A stretch of DNA of 64,000 nucleotides from JBBDIJ01 sp040880485 (GTDB lineage Bacteria > Bacteroidota > Rhodothermia > Balneolales > Balneolaceae), in assembly GCA_040880485.1 (NCBI GenBank), contig JBBDIJ010000021.1, positions 3,950 through 67,949 of the forward strand. Direction: 5' to 3'. The notes beneath the pieces are model-generated. The model searched no databases. It was given only the letters and a program-made list of their open reading frames with translations, and was not told the origin of the DNA. The number at the start of each line of letters is the position of its first letter. Position 1 is the stretch's first letter. The position numbers were made by a program, and so were the translations under genes. Of the stretch, positions 9,718 to 19,665 are shown piece after piece.

Positions 9718-11079
9718 TCAGGTTGCCTGGAGCCCCGATAACGCGGCTGAGATTCTCGAGACCTGTCTGTACTCCAGGCCATCCGGAACCTCCCCTTCGC
9801 TCTTTGGAGCGAAAAGGACCTGAAATCCCAATTTGGATACCTCCTTCATGCGTGCCTCGGTCTGCGGCACCCTCCGTACCTCTCCCCCCAGCCCCACTTC
9901 ACCCAGCCAGACACTCTCTCCCGAGACCGGAATATCACGGAAACTGGAGACGACCGCTGCTACCACTGCCAGATCTGCTGCCGGATCCTGAATTCGAATT
10001 CCCCCAGCTATATTAAGATAGACATCGTGTCCGGAGAGATCGACCCCTGCCCGCTTTTCCAGGACAGCAAGAAGCAGTGCCAGTCGTTTCTGATCAAAAC
10101 CTGAGGCTGTTCGTTGCGGAACCGGGTATGTAGCCGTTGTGACCAGAGCCTGTACCTCGACAAGCAAGGCTCTGCTCCCCTCCATTACGCAGGTAACTAC
10201 ACTTCCGCTCTCCTGTACGCCTTCATCCGGCAAAAAAAGAGCAGAGGGATTTGCGATCTCTTTGAGCCCCTGTCCGGCCATTTCGAAAACACCTACTTCA
10301 CCAGTTGCGCCAAACCGGTTTTTAACACCGCGAAGAAGTCGATACACCCGGGTTTGATCCCCTTCGAATCGCAGCACGGAGTCTACCATATGCTCCAATA
10401 TTTTTGGGCCTGCAATCTCGCCATCCTTGTTCATATGGCCAATCATCACCGTCGTCACTCCCTGCTGCTTTGCCAGTTTTTGCAGCAGCGCGGCACACTC
10501 CCGAATCTGCTGTACACTGCCCGGCAAGCTGCCAAGGCGACTGCGGTAAACGGTCTGAATTGAGTCGATAACGAGCAGGTCGGGACTCTCATTTCTTACA
10601 TGAGTTAACACCCGATCCAGCTCTGTAGCGGTTGTAATCTTCAGTCCGCCCGCATGGATCCCCACCCGGCCAGCCCTCTGTTTGATCTGGCCAGCTGACT
10701 CCTCACCGGCTACATAGAGTATGTTCAATTCCGGACGCGCACCCGCTACCTGCAGCATAAGTGTACTCTTCCCAATCCCGGGATCACCACCAAGCAGGTT
10801 AAGCGACCCCCCGACAAAACCTCCCCCGAGAACCCGGTCCAGCTCACCGATTCCACTGGCCATACGCTCCCCGGAAGAGACTGATACTTCACTCAGGGGA
10901 ACCGGTGCGTCCTCTCCAATACCGGCCCCAAGTACTGCATGTTCGCGAGCCGGTTCATCCGGGACAGGTGAAACCTCTTCAAAGGTGTGCCAGCTTTCAC
11001 ACGAAGGGCACATCCCCAACCATTTGGCCGATTGATGCCCGCACTCATTGCATTCGTAAACGTTTCTCTTTTTCGCCAT
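9718..11079 (-). CDS. radA: DNA repair protein RadA
   Basis: RecA-like ATPase (branch-migration helicase in recombination), 453 residues. An N-terminal C4 zinc finger uses Cys10, Cys13, Cys24 and Cys27. Walker A is GGDPGIGKST. The RadA signature KNRFGATGEVGVFEM is present. The C-terminal part is a Lon protease-like domain (DVYLNIAGGIRIQDPAADLAVVAA). The gene ends 10 bases from rpsU and begins 7 bases after the stop of the upstream flippase-like gene, so it is likely co-transcribed with it. Confidence 0.96.
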   Translation of the reverse strand: MAKKRNVYECNECGHQSAKWLGMCPSCESWHTFEEVSPVPDEPAREHAVLGAGIGEDAPVPLSEVSVSSGERMASGIGELDRVLGGGFVGGSLNLLGGDPGIGKSTLMLQVAGARPELNILYVAGEESAGQIKQRAGRVGIHAGGLKITTATELDRVLTHVRNESPDLLVIDSIQTVYRSRLGSLPGSVQQIRECAALLQKLAKQQGVTTVMIGHMNKDGEIAGPKILEHMVDSVLRFEGDQTRVYRLLRGVKNRFGATGEVGVFEMAGQGLKEIANPSALFLPDEGVQESGSVVTCVMEGSRALLVEVQALVTTATYPVPQRTASGFDQKRLALLLAVLEKRAGVDLSGHDVYLNIAGGIRIQDPAADLAVVAAVVSSFRDIPVSGESVWLGEVGLGGEVRRVPQTEARMKEVSKLGFQVLFAPKSEGEVPDGLEYRQVSRISAALSGLQAT

Positions 11080-11086
11080 GGCACAG

Positions 11087-12223
11087 TTACTCCCTGTTTC
11101 CGCTTCTCTTCAACACGTTTTCTGATTCCGGTATTGGGGTATTCGATTCTTCTGCATCCTCCCCGATATCACGCGAATCGTCCCCATTATTCACCAGTTT
11201 CACGACTTGATGATCTACATACCAGGTAGTGGCCATCACACCCAGCCCGATACTCACATAATAAGTCATTACACGCCAGAGAAATACGGCGAGTCCAATA
11301 AAAGCTGTTCGTTCGATAAGTGGCCCCATAAAGACGACAAAAAGCCCCTCTACTCCTCCTGATCCGCCCGGAGTCGGTATCACCAGAAAGGCCAGATTCA
11401 TCGCAAGGCTTCTGAGTATTAGTAGAACCTCTTCTGCCGGCAGCAGGCTCAAAACGACAATGGGAGGGATAGCAACGCGGCAGAGCCACGCCATGGTAGA
11501 GAAGTAGAACGCCTTTCCGATGAATCCGGCCGGTTTTGCCCGAAGTTCCATTGAATACTGTTCCAGGCTTTCTGCCTCTACCATTACCTTTTCCCGAAAA
11601 CGGCGTAAAAACGGAAATCGCAAGAGAGTCTTCACCACTTTTTTGAGAGCGGAGGGCTGTACGAGGAGTCCGTAGGCAAGCAGCGCGCCGTAGGCCAGGA
11701 GGCCGAAGTAGATGATTCCCATCGTCACCAAACCCACCATTCCGGTTCCGGAGGGTATCACTTCGAACCAGATTCCGGCAATTAGCAGAACCGGCACTGC
11801 CATTGCATACCAGAATTGATCCAGCAATACACCATATAGCACAATGGCCGTGGAATTGCCAAGCCGAATGCCCTCACGGGTCAGAGCGTAAGTAGCTACC
11901 GGTGCACCACCGATCGTAGAGGGTGTAACTGCGGAGGCAAAATCCCAGGTGAGAGCAACACGGACCGCCCCCATCCACGTGATCTCCTTCTCTGCCAGAA
12001 AGTGAATCTTGGCTGCAACAAACCAGATTCTCAGGAAGATGACACCTATGGCAATCACCAGCCCCGGCATTCTCTTGGGCACAAGATGCTCCAGTACTCC
12101 GGGAGACCAGGTCATCCAGATGACCACCGCCATACCGACTGTACTGAGTGCCAGCGATATGAGCAAATATCGGGTAGAGATCAAACCGCTACTGCTCTGC
12201 TTCGATGTTTCCGGCTCTTTCAT
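11087..12223 (-). CDS. Flippase-like (UPF0104/LPG-synthase TM domain) membrane protein
   Basis: 378 residues with about eight hydrophobic helices from residue 20 to 345, matching the lysylphosphatidylglycerol synthase transmembrane/flippase-like family. Typical features are the ATYALTREGIRLGNSTAIVLYGVLLDQ segment and IPTPGGSGGVEGLFVVF near the C-terminus. There is no aminoacyl-transferase domain, so it is the membrane part only, probably in the inner membrane; the lipid substrate is unknown. The start ATG at 12223 follows the fbaB terminator. radA follows after 7 bases. Confidence 0.82.
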   Translation of the reverse strand: MKEPETSKQSSSGLISTRYLLISLALSTVGMAVVIWMTWSPGVLEHLVPKRMPGLVIAIGVIFLRIWFVAAKIHFLAEKEITWMGAVRVALTWDFASAVTPSTIGGAPVATYALTREGIRLGNSTAIVLYGVLLDQFWYAMAVPVLLIAGIWFEVIPSGTGMVGLVTMGIIYFGLLAYGALLAYGLLVQPSALKKVVKTLLRFPFLRRFREKVMVEAESLEQYSMELRAKPAGFIGKAFYFSTMAWLCRVAIPPIVVLSLLPAEEVLLILRSLAMNLAFLVIPTPGGSGGVEGLFVVFMGPLIERTAFIGLAVFLWRVMTYYVSIGLGVMATTWYVDHQVVKLVNNGDDSRDIGEDAEESNTPIPESENVLKRSGNRE

Positions 12224-12286
12224 CCATAGAGATTAAACCCGGCTCAGCAATCGACTCCATGCAGAAGTCGCAACCGGATTATGATC

Positions 12287-12319
12287 AAAAAAAAGGCCCT
12301 GTGCGAGTCACACAGGGCC
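12287..12319 (-). terminator. Intrinsic terminator of fbaB
   Basis: On the minus strand a perfect 9-base stem (12311-12319 with 12295-12303) with a seven-base loop is followed by eight T residues (12294-12287). It lies 21 bases after the fbaB stop and before the start of the next minus-strand gene, so it separates the two transcripts. Confidence 0.9.
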
Positions 12320-12339
12320 CAGACTTGGTTCAAATCGAA

Positions 12340-13416
12340 TCAGGCGATGTCTATCGACTCATCCAGATAGACATCCTGAATCATGTTAAGAAGTTTCGCC
12401 CCTTCAGCTCTCGGGCGCTGGAACGCCTTCCGGCCACTGATAAGGCCCATTCCACCGGCACGCTTGTTGATGACGGCCGTTTTGACCGCATCTGCAAAGT
12501 CATCGTCACCGGAAGCTCCACCAGAGTTAATAAGCCCTGCGCGCCCCATATAGCAGTTTGCGACCTGATATCGGGCCAGGTCAATCGGGTGATCACTGGT
12601 CAACTCACTGTAGATCCGCTCGTCCAGCTTTCCATAAGAGGAGTTTCCGCTGTTCAGAGCCTTGTATCCACCGTTGTTCACAGGAAGCTTCTGCTTGATA
12701 ATATCGGCACTGATGGTCACCCCGAGGTGGTTGGCCTGGCCAGTCAGGTCTGCTGAGGCGTGGTAGTCCACTCCATCTTTCTTGAATGCAGAATTTCGGG
12801 TATAGCACCAGAGAATGGTAGCCATTCCAAGTTCATGGGCATAGTCGAATGCCTCTGCTACTTCTACGATCTGACGGTTCGACTCTTCTGAACCGAAGTA
12901 GATGGTGGCGCCAATGGCAGCCGCTCCCATCCTGTAGGCCTGGTCGATGGTTCCGAACATGATCTGGTCGTAATTGTTCGGATAGGTGAGCAGTTCATTG
13001 TGGTTCACCTTAACCACGAAAGGAATTTTGTGAGCGTACTGTCGTGAGACAGACGCGAGAACACCGAATGTGGAAGCAACAGCATTACATCCACCCTCAA
13101 TCGCCAATTCAACAATATTCGACGGGTCAAAATAGTCCGGGTTTTTTGCAAAAGAAGCGCCGGCGCTGTGCTCAATACCCTGATCTACCGGAAGAATCGA
13201 GACGTATCCCGTTCCGGCAAGACGTCCGTGCCCATAGATTCTCTGGAGGTTACCAAGTACCCGGTTGCTCCGATCGGAGTGATACCAGACACGATCCACA
13301 AAGTCCGGGCCGGGCAGATGAATTCTGTCGCTCGAAATCGTTTCACATTTGTGTTCTAACAGGTGAGCCGCATCATCTCCCAGCAGCTCTTCAATCGTTT
13401 TTATAGCAAGTGCCAT
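12340..13416 (-). CDS. fbaB: Class I fructose-bisphosphate aldolase (FbaB/DhnA type)
   Basis: Cleaves fructose 1,6-bisphosphate to glyceraldehyde 3-phosphate and dihydroxyacetone phosphate through a Schiff base. 358 residues. The C-terminal half matches the bacterial FbaB pattern very closely: ADIIKQKLPVNNGGYKA, DLARYQVANCYMGRAGLINSGG, and AVINKRAGGMGLISGRKAFQRP. The active-site lysine is expected in or near the IIKQK segment; I did not align it residue by residue. A strong terminator follows (12287-12319), so it is likely transcribed alone. Confidence 0.94.
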   Translation of the reverse strand: MALAIKTIEELLGDDAAHLLEHKCETISSDRIHLPGPDFVDRVWYHSDRSNRVLGNLQRIYGHGRLAGTGYVSILPVDQGIEHSAGASFAKNPDYFDPSNIVELAIEGGCNAVASTFGVLASVSRQYAHKIPFVVKVNHNELLTYPNNYDQIMFGTIDQAYRMGAAAIGATIYFGSEESNRQIVEVAEAFDYAHELGMATILWCYTRNSAFKKDGVDYHASADLTGQANHLGVTISADIIKQKLPVNNGGYKALNSGNSSYGKLDERIYSELTSDHPIDLARYQVANCYMGRAGLINSGGASGDDDFADAVKTAVINKRAGGMGLISGRKAFQRPRAEGAKLLNMIQDVYLDESIDIA

Positions 13417-13562
13417 GTAAAGTAAACTGTGTTATATGGTGTTTTTAAATGAGCCTCAAATATACGGCAAGATCCGTCAAATGGCTAACCCCCGGTGTGC
13501 ATTACGTCATATTCTCCTCCGAAACCCCTATATTGAACGCTCAGTTTAAAAGCCAACCAATT

Positions 13563-14552
13563 ATGAAGAACCGATCGATCATACTTCCTGACAAACCAAT
13601 TCTCCTTGCCCCCATGGAGGATGTATCAGACTCTCCTTTTCGCCAGATCTGCAAACGGATGGGAGCCGATGTTGTCTATACCGAGTTCATCAGTTCCGAA
13701 GCGATCGTACGTGATTCCGATATCGCTCTTCACAAAATGTACTTCGATGAATCTGAACGCCCTTTTGGTATTCAGATCTTCGGCGGAGAAGAGGAGGCGA
13801 TGGATGGAGCAACCCGGGTGGCCGCTGCGAGCCAGCCCGACCTGATCGATATCAACTTCGGATGCCCCGTCTATAAAATTGTCAAAAAGGGGGCCGGTTC
13901 AGCCTGTCTGAAAGACCTCTCTATGATGGAACGCATGGCTGGAACCGTTGTGGATGCGGCTGGAGAGCTGCCCGTAACCGTAAAGACCCGCCTTGGCTGG
14001 GACGACCAGACCATCCGGATTCGTGAAGTAGCACTGATGCTTCAGTCCCTGGGGGTTCAGGCCCTGACCATTCACGCCCGAACCCGATCCCAAAAGTATA
14101 AGGGAGAGGCGAGATGGGAGTGGCTGCGCTATGTTTGCGAGACTCCCGGTCTGCATATCCCGGTGATCGGCAATGGAGATGTGACCACTCCGCAGGACGC
14201 AAAGCGCATGTTCGACGAAACCGGAGTTGACGGTGTTATGATCGGCAGGGGTGCCATAGGTAATCCCTGGATCTTCAGACAGACACGACACTATCTGGAC
14301 TGCGGGGAACTGCTTCCAGAACCGACTCTGGAGGAGCGCATAGATCTATGTGCCGAACAGCTGCGACTGTCGGTGCAACACCACGGGGAGAGATATGGAG
14401 TCATTGTCATGAAAAAGCATTATGGCTCCTACCTGAAAGGTATTCGAAATGGGAAAAAACTGCGTGCTGCCATCATGGATGAGAAGCAGATGAAACCGGT
14501 ACTGGATCTGCTTTTCAATTTCAGTGAACAGGAGTTCTACGCTGTCGCCTGA
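13563..14552 (+). CDS. dusB: tRNA-dihydrouridine synthase (DusB-like)
   Basis: FMN enzyme that reduces uridine to dihydrouridine in tRNA. 329 residues from ATG 13563. Motifs include LAPMEDVSDSPFRQICKRMGADVVYTEFIS, INFGCPVYKIVKKGAGSACLKD (catalytic cysteine region), KTRLGWDD, HARTRSQKYKGEARW, and GNGDVTTPQDAK followed by VMIGRGAIGNPWIF. The frame extends upstream to 13449, but those 38 codons do not resemble the family, so I reject the longer start. Convergent with serS, with a 40-base gap. Confidence 0.93.
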   Translation: MKNRSIILPDKPILLAPMEDVSDSPFRQICKRMGADVVYTEFISSEAIVRDSDIALHKMYFDESERPFGIQIFGGEEEAMDGATRVAAASQPDLIDINFGCPVYKIVKKGAGSACLKDLSMMERMAGTVVDAAGELPVTVKTRLGWDDQTIRIREVALMLQSLGVQALTIHARTRSQKYKGEARWEWLRYVCETPGLHIPVIGNGDVTTPQDAKRMFDETGVDGVMIGRGAIGNPWIFRQTRHYLDCGELLPEPTLEERIDLCAEQLRLSVQHHGERYGVIVMKKHYGSYLKGIRNGKKLRAAIMDEKQMKPVLDLLFNFSEQEFYAVA

Positions 14553-14592
14553 TCGATCTATCTCATCCATTGCGGCCTGAAATCGGGCAGTT

Positions 14593-15858
14593 TTACACTG
14601 TTTCGCACCCCATATACGGCTGAAGCACGGAAGGAACCGCTACCGATCCGTCCTTCTGCTGATAAGTCTCCAGGATGGCCGCCACTACCCTTGGAAGCGC
14701 CAGACCCGATCCGTTCAGGGTGTGAGCCATCTCTGTTTTCCCCTCAGAATTTCGAAACCTGAGTTTCATTCGCCGCGCCTGATAATCTGTGAAATTGGAG
14801 CAGGAGCTTACCTCCAGCCACCTCTGCTGACCGGGGCTCCACACTTCGAGATCATACTTTTTACTCTGGGTAAAGCCCATATCTCCTGTACACATCAGTA
14901 GAGTCCGATAGGGCAGGTTCAATTTCCGGAGCAGCTCCTCTGCATCTCCGCAGAGCTTTTCGAGCTCATTACCGGAGTCGTCCGGGTGAACTACTTTAAC
15001 CAGCTCCACCTTGTCGAACTGGTGCAAGCGGTTCAACCCACGAACTTCCTGCCCATATGACCCCGCCTCCCGCCGCCAGCAGGGAGTGTACGCCACATAG
15101 CGTACCGGGAGCTCCTCTTCCGGCAGTATTTCGTCACGCAGAAAGTTGGTGACCGGTACCTCGGCCGTTGGAATGGCATAAAAGCCGTCTCTCGGGATCA
15201 CATACATCATATCCTCTTTGTCCGGAATCTGACCGGTTCCCCGGGCTGAAGCTTCATTGACAAAGTAGGGGGGCTGAATTTCGGTATAACCCTTGTCCGC
15301 TGCCTCGTTGATAAAAAAGTTGATGAGCGATCGCTGCAATCTGGCCAGAGTCCCTAAATAGAAGGGGAATCCCGCCCCTGCGACCTTGCTGCCCCGCTCG
15401 AAGTCGATCCAGCCATTCTCTTCGGCAAGTTCCCAGTGCGGACGCCTCCAATTCATCTCTTCCGGCTCGCCCCAGGTTCGATGTACCACATTATCCTTTT
15501 CGCTGCTGCCGAGTGGAACCGACTCATGTGGCAGGTTCGGGATTCGCAACAGCATCTCTTCGCGGCGCGTGGCAAGCCCGTCTATTTTCACTTCCAGCTC
15601 CTTTAGCTGCTCCTTCGATCTGGCACTCGCATCTATCGCCTTTTGAGCCTCCTCCTTTCGGCCCGCCTTCATGAACTCACCGATCTCCTTCGCTGTACGA
15701 TTAGCGGCAGCACGCTGCTCCTCCAGAAGAGTAACCGACTCCCTCCACTCAGTGTCGCACTCTATCAGGCCGGCTACAATGGACGAATCCTCTCCTTTCG
15801 CCTTCATCCCCTCTTCGACCCGTTCTCTCTCATTCCGTATAGTGTTAATATCCAGCAT
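14593..15858 (-). CDS. serS: Seryl-tRNA synthetase
   Basis: Class II aminoacyl-tRNA synthetase that charges tRNA-Ser, 421 residues. The N-terminal long helical hairpin that grips tRNA spans about residues 1-110. The catalytic core has ARGTGQIPDKEDMMYVI, AIPTAEVPVTNFL, motif 2 (YTPCWRREAGSYGQEVRGLNRLHQFDKVEL), and motif 3 (NGSGLALPRVVAAILE). It starts divergently from the Lrp-type regulator across 283 bases (15859-16141) in which I see no further gene. Confidence 0.96.
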   Translation of the reverse strand: MLDINTIRNERERVEEGMKAKGEDSSIVAGLIECDTEWRESVTLLEEQRAAANRTAKEIGEFMKAGRKEEAQKAIDASARSKEQLKELEVKIDGLATRREEMLLRIPNLPHESVPLGSSEKDNVVHRTWGEPEEMNWRRPHWELAEENGWIDFERGSKVAGAGFPFYLGTLARLQRSLINFFINEAADKGYTEIQPPYFVNEASARGTGQIPDKEDMMYVIPRDGFYAIPTAEVPVTNFLRDEILPEEELPVRYVAYTPCWRREAGSYGQEVRGLNRLHQFDKVELVKVVHPDDSGNELEKLCGDAEELLRKLNLPYRTLLMCTGDMGFTQSKKYDLEVWSPGQQRWLEVSSCSNFTDYQARRMKLRFRNSEGKTEMAHTLNGSGLALPRVVAAILETYQQKDGSVAVPSVLQPYMGCETV

Positions 15859-16141
15859 GATCTCTGATCTCTTCCTGCAGCCTCTGTATGGTTGTTATGA
15901 TAAGGTTTTTAACACCTTCCACCGGTTCGGGAACTCCCAGGCTATTCCGAGCTCCGGAAAACGCAAAGTTACGGATTCTGCACTTCAAGCGGAAAGGGAC
16001 ATCACAGTGTCAGTCCTGTTCCGGAGCCCGCTCGATCCAGGCACCTCAAACTCCTCACAAACCACCCATTTCAGGTTGGAATCTGAAACTATTAAAGTTA
16101 GATTCGAATATCATTAGAAAACTAAGGCAAACGAGGTTCGC

Positions 16142-16615
16142 ATGTCGTACCAACTGGACACAACTGACGCCATGATTCTGAGACATCTTCAGAAACACGG
16201 GCGCGCCCAGCGAAACACTATCGCAGAGATCGTAAAACTCTCTGTCCCATCAGTATCCGAGAGGATGCGGAAACTGGAAGAGCGGGGGCTTATTGCGGAG
16301 TATACCGCCATTCTGGATGCCCGAAAGTTCAACTTTGATATCACTGCATTTATTTTCGTGGAAGTGGATGGTTCCGATAACTACCCCGTCTTTGTTAATC
16401 GGGTTGTAGGAGAACCGGAAGTGCTCGAGTGCCACTCCATAACCGGAGACGGTTCACATGTGCTCAAAGTTCGCACTCACAATACTGAAACGTTCGAGAA
16501 GTTTCTCTCAAAAGTTCAATCCTGGAGCGGTGTAAAACGTACGCGCTCCAACATTGTACTTTCAAGTTTCAAGGAGACACGTCAACTTCCGGTAGAACCA
16601 ACAGCAGAAAAGTAA
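16142..16615 (+). CDS. Lrp/AsnC-family transcriptional regulator
   Basis: 157 residues. The N-terminal winged helix contains LDTTDAMILRHLQKHGRAQRNTIAEIVKLSVPSVSERMRKLEERGLI. The C-terminal RAM ligand-binding domain follows (about 70-150; FVEVDG...VLECHSITGDGSHVLKVRTHNTETFEKFL, then TRSNIVLSSFKET). Such proteins bind amino acids or similar small molecules and act as octamers. The ligand cannot be predicted. The unknown membrane protein gene starts 21 bases downstream and may be co-transcribed. An ATTCGAAT palindrome lies at 16102-16109, within the promoter region. Confidence 0.93.
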   Translation: MSYQLDTTDAMILRHLQKHGRAQRNTIAEIVKLSVPSVSERMRKLEERGLIAEYTAILDARKFNFDITAFIFVEVDGSDNYPVFVNRVVGEPEVLECHSITGDGSHVLKVRTHNTETFEKFLSKVQSWSGVKRTRSNIVLSSFKETRQLPVEPTAEK

Positions 16616-16636
16616 TACAAAACACCAGACGATCCC

Positions 16637-18145
16637 TTGCGTCCAGTTCTCATCCTGCTCTTTACACTCATTCCTGTTTGTCTTCTCTTTGGTCATCCGT
16701 TTCCTGACCCCCAACAGGAGTATGGAAACAGAATGGCCATAATTGCAGATTCCGAAGATCTCCAAAGAATGGACAGTGAAACCCTTGCCCGCTTCTCTGG
16801 CCTGGGCATTACTCTATTGGAGATCGAGGGGGACCTCCCAACCGGATTTGCGTCCATAGCTGCAGATCATGGCTTTACAATTCTTCTTCGAAACGACAGG
16901 AGCTGGACGACTGTACCGGAACTGAGGGAGAATTTTGAGACATGGCTTGCCGAAGACCTGGAGTGGATAGAGCGGTCAAAGAGAGAGTTAAACGGTAACA
17001 ATTCGGCATTCGGGATCTTCCGGATGCCAGCTGTGAACCGGCCCGGTATGACGCCTCTGCTCGGGAATTACGTGTCCAGACTCCGGGAACAGATAGAGGA
17101 TCCCCTGCTCCTCTATTTTATCTCTGCATTTACTGATCTCCATTCACCACCCACAGGCTTCGACTTCATCTCGGTCTCGCCCCCACTCCTGCATCCTCCC
17201 CCGGAAGCGATGCCCGCTGTCCACTTTCGGCCTGGAGCGGCATCCCTTGAACACGCCCCGCTCTTCAGAGTGCTGCTTGAACAATCACTGGAATTGGAGC
17301 AGTCTCTCCTTTTTGTGGATTCGGACTGGCTGCTGGAGATGTTGAATCTCTATGAGCCGTTCGAAACGGTCATCCGCAGCTATTCAGAAGGGGGGGAACT
17401 GCTCTTCCCCATGCCACACTTGCCCGATCAGTCGCCGAAACCCGACTGGCTGGTCATCCTGCTGCTTGCCGTAGGCGCAACCGGCCTGATCCATTACAGA
17501 TACAGCCCCTCCTATCAACGCTCACTGTTTAGATACTTCACCATGCACCGGTTCTTCGTTGATGATGTAATGGAGTATCGGCTGCGTTCCCTGGCCACTG
17601 GGCTGATTCTCGTTGCTCAAAATGCATTTGTCTGTGCCGTTTTCACATTTATGACGGCCTGGTGGCTTTTTTCAGAAAATGGCCTGGAGATCCTGCAGTA
17701 TCACTTTCCGCTGCTCAGCCTTTTTGGTACCGGCCCCTTCAGCCTGTTTCTATGGGGCCTGGCGGCGGCCATCATCATGCAGTTTATCTCCGTGCTCTGG
17801 ATTCACCTGCCCAACAGACGCATCCGATCCATTGCACAGACGCTCCAGTTATACGGGTGGCCTTTGCAGCTCAACGTTCTTGTTCTTGCTCTTATGATCT
17901 CAATCTACAAAGCGGGTGGGGCAGACGGCTGGCTTCACACTCTCGGAATCCTGTTTCTTCTGATCTGGTTCTCCGGGTTCAATATTGCCGCGATCGATAG
18001 CGGAAGATATCTGCCGAAGCACAGAATTCCCTATATACTTGCCACAGTGGGGCTGCACTTTCTACTCATGGGCGGGTTCATTCTCTGGCTGTTCATTACA
18101 CCGGAGATCAGGGAAGTACTTCTATTTGCAGTGGCCGTCCCCTGA
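16637..18145 (+). CDS. Multi-pass membrane protein of unknown function
   Basis: 502 residues. A hydrophobic N-terminal signal (residues 3-18) leads into about 250 residues of soluble, probably periplasmic sequence. Then come about six membrane helices: LVILLLAVGATGLI, GLILVAQNAFVCAVFTFMTAWWLF, SLFLWGLAAAIIMQFISVLWI, LNVLVLALMISIY, LGILFLLIWFSGF, and a C-terminal pair. I do not recognise the family. The start is TTG 16637, 21 bases after the Lrp-type gene. The stop is only 2 bases from the end of convergent rpoN. Confidence 0.75.
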   Translation: MRPVLILLFTLIPVCLLFGHPFPDPQQEYGNRMAIIADSEDLQRMDSETLARFSGLGITLLEIEGDLPTGFASIAADHGFTILLRNDRSWTTVPELRENFETWLAEDLEWIERSKRELNGNNSAFGIFRMPAVNRPGMTPLLGNYVSRLREQIEDPLLLYFISAFTDLHSPPTGFDFISVSPPLLHPPPEAMPAVHFRPGAASLEHAPLFRVLLEQSLELEQSLLFVDSDWLLEMLNLYEPFETVIRSYSEGGELLFPMPHLPDQSPKPDWLVILLLAVGATGLIHYRYSPSYQRSLFRYFTMHRFFVDDVMEYRLRSLATGLILVAQNAFVCAVFTFMTAWWLFSENGLEILQYHFPLLSLFGTGPFSLFLWGLAAAIIMQFISVLWIHLPNRRIRSIAQTLQLYGWPLQLNVLVLALMISIYKAGGADGWLHTLGILFLLIWFSGFNIAAIDSGRYLPKHRIPYILATVGLHFLLMGGFILWLFITPEIREVLLFAVAVP

Positions 18146-18147
18146 GG

Positions 18148-19665
18148 CTATACCATTTGGCGTCTCAAGCGTGCAACAGGAAGCTGGAGCTGCTCCCGGT
18201 ATTTGCTCACTGTACGCCTGGCTACCTGATACCCCTGTTTACGCAGTCGTTCTGTAAGCTCCTGATCACTCATGGGATTACGTTTGTCCTCTGCATCAAT
18301 CAGATCCTGGAGAGTCTGGCGAACTTCATGGCTGGAGACCTCCTCGCCTGAATCGGTCATCAATCCCTCACTAAAAAAATGTTTGAGTTCGAAAACACCA
18401 AAGCGGGTCTGAACATATTTACCGTTCACCACCCTGGATATCGTAGAGATGTCGAGTCTCACCCTCTCCGCTATATCTTTCAGTATCATAGGCTTTAACC
18501 CGTCCCCATACTTGAAAAACTCCTCCTGTAGAGCTACAATAGTCTTCATGGTCTGCATCATGGTGCGGCGACGCTGCCGGATAGACTCTATAAACCACTG
18601 TGCCGATTCCATCTTCCCCTTGATGAAATTCCTGGTTTCTGCTGCCGGGCCTTTCTGTTTTTTTCGTTTCAGATCTTCCCACATCTTCTCGTATCGGGGA
18701 GATATTCGAAGCGGCGGAGAATTTCGATTGTTCAATCGGATTACGAAGTCTCCCTCCCCCTCCTTCCCTTTTATGGGTTCATACCAAACCTCAAAATCCG
18801 GCTCAATATAATTTCTGCCCTCCTCCTCCGGCATTGCTATAGCACCTGGGCGTGGATCGAGAGACCGAATCTCCTCGATCGCCTCTTTCAACATCTCTTC
18901 AGAGACATCAAGACGCCGAATCAGTTTGTCATAGTGCTTCTTCTCAAACCATTCCCACTGATCTTTAAGCACTCTGTACGCCAACCGACGAGCAGCGCTC
19001 TTCTCCTCCGAAAGTTCGAGTTGAACCAGAAGGCAATCTCTGATATCAATTGAAGCAATGCCGACCGGTTCAAGCCGCTGTATCTGCTTCCTCACTCTGT
19101 CTACATCCTCCTCCTCTACGAGCACTCCGTGGTTAAAGGAGATGTTATCTGCAACGGCAATTAAATCTCTCCGAAAATAACCATCCTCGTCGAGTGAACC
19201 GAGTATCTGATCGGCAATCAGCTCTTCAGATTCTGTAAGGTCCAGCAATGAAACCTGCTGTTCCAGATCTTCGAGCAGTGTCTGATGATAAGGGTCCGGA
19301 AGATCGAGCCACTCTTTGGAATTGGTATATGATACCGGTACCGACTCTCCGTCATACTCGGTATTGTGCATAAAGCTGTCCCAGTCGATATCTTCGTGAC
19401 GATCCACCGGCTCCAATCTATCGTCCTCTCCGGCTTCCTGATCGGCATCTTTGGACAGCTCTTCCCCTTCGCCAACAGTTAGTTGATCTTCCAGTGGATC
19501 TGCCTGTTCCAGAACCGGATTCATCTCCAGCTCCTCCTTCAATCTCTGTTCCAGGCCGGCCGTTGTCAATTGAAGCATCTCCACATACTGAATCTGCCTT
19601 GGAGAGAGCTTCTGCTGCAAGTTCTGCTTCTGACTTTGCTTCTGTTTCTGACCCTGGCGCGTCAT
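18148..19665 (-). CDS. rpoN: RNA polymerase sigma-54 factor
   Basis: 505 residues. The N-terminal glutamine-rich activator-interacting region contains QKLSPRQIQYVEMLQLTTAGLEQRLKEELEMNPVLEQ. An acidic region follows, then the core-binding domain (LLEDLEQQVSLLDL...ILGSLDEDGYF, and ASIDIRDCLLVQLEL). The DNA-binding part contains LKDIAERVRLDISTISRVVNGKYVQTRFGVFELKHFFSEG and the RpoN box ARRTVSKYREQL. It directs transcription from -24/-12 promoters that need AAA+ activators; none is encoded in this window. The start overlaps the stop of the DUF3109 gene by 4 bases. Confidence 0.96.
   Translation of the reverse strand: MTRQGQKQKQSQKQNLQQKLSPRQIQYVEMLQLTTAGLEQRLKEELEMNPVLEQADPLEDQLTVGEGEELSKDADQEAGEDDRLEPVDRHEDIDWDSFMHNTEYDGESVPVSYTNSKEWLDLPDPYHQTLLEDLEQQVSLLDLTESEELIADQILGSLDEDGYFRRDLIAVADNISFNHGVLVEEEDVDRVRKQIQRLEPVGIASIDIRDCLLVQLELSEEKSAARRLAYRVLKDQWEWFEKKHYDKLIRRLDVSEEMLKEAIEEIRSLDPRPGAIAMPEEEGRNYIEPDFEVWYEPIKGKEGEGDFVIRLNNRNSPPLRISPRYEKMWEDLKRKKQKGPAAETRNFIKGKMESAQWFIESIRQRRRTMMQTMKTIVALQEEFFKYGDGLKPMILKDIAERVRLDISTISRVVNGKYVQTRFGVFELKHFFSEGLMTDSGEEVSSHEVRQTLQDLIDAEDKRNPMSDQELTERLRKQGYQVARRTVSKYREQLQLPVARLRRQMV

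Noticed and set aside
13449..13562. 38-codon N-terminal extension of dusB
   Set aside because: No resemblance to the family; DusB proteins begin at the ATG at 13563.
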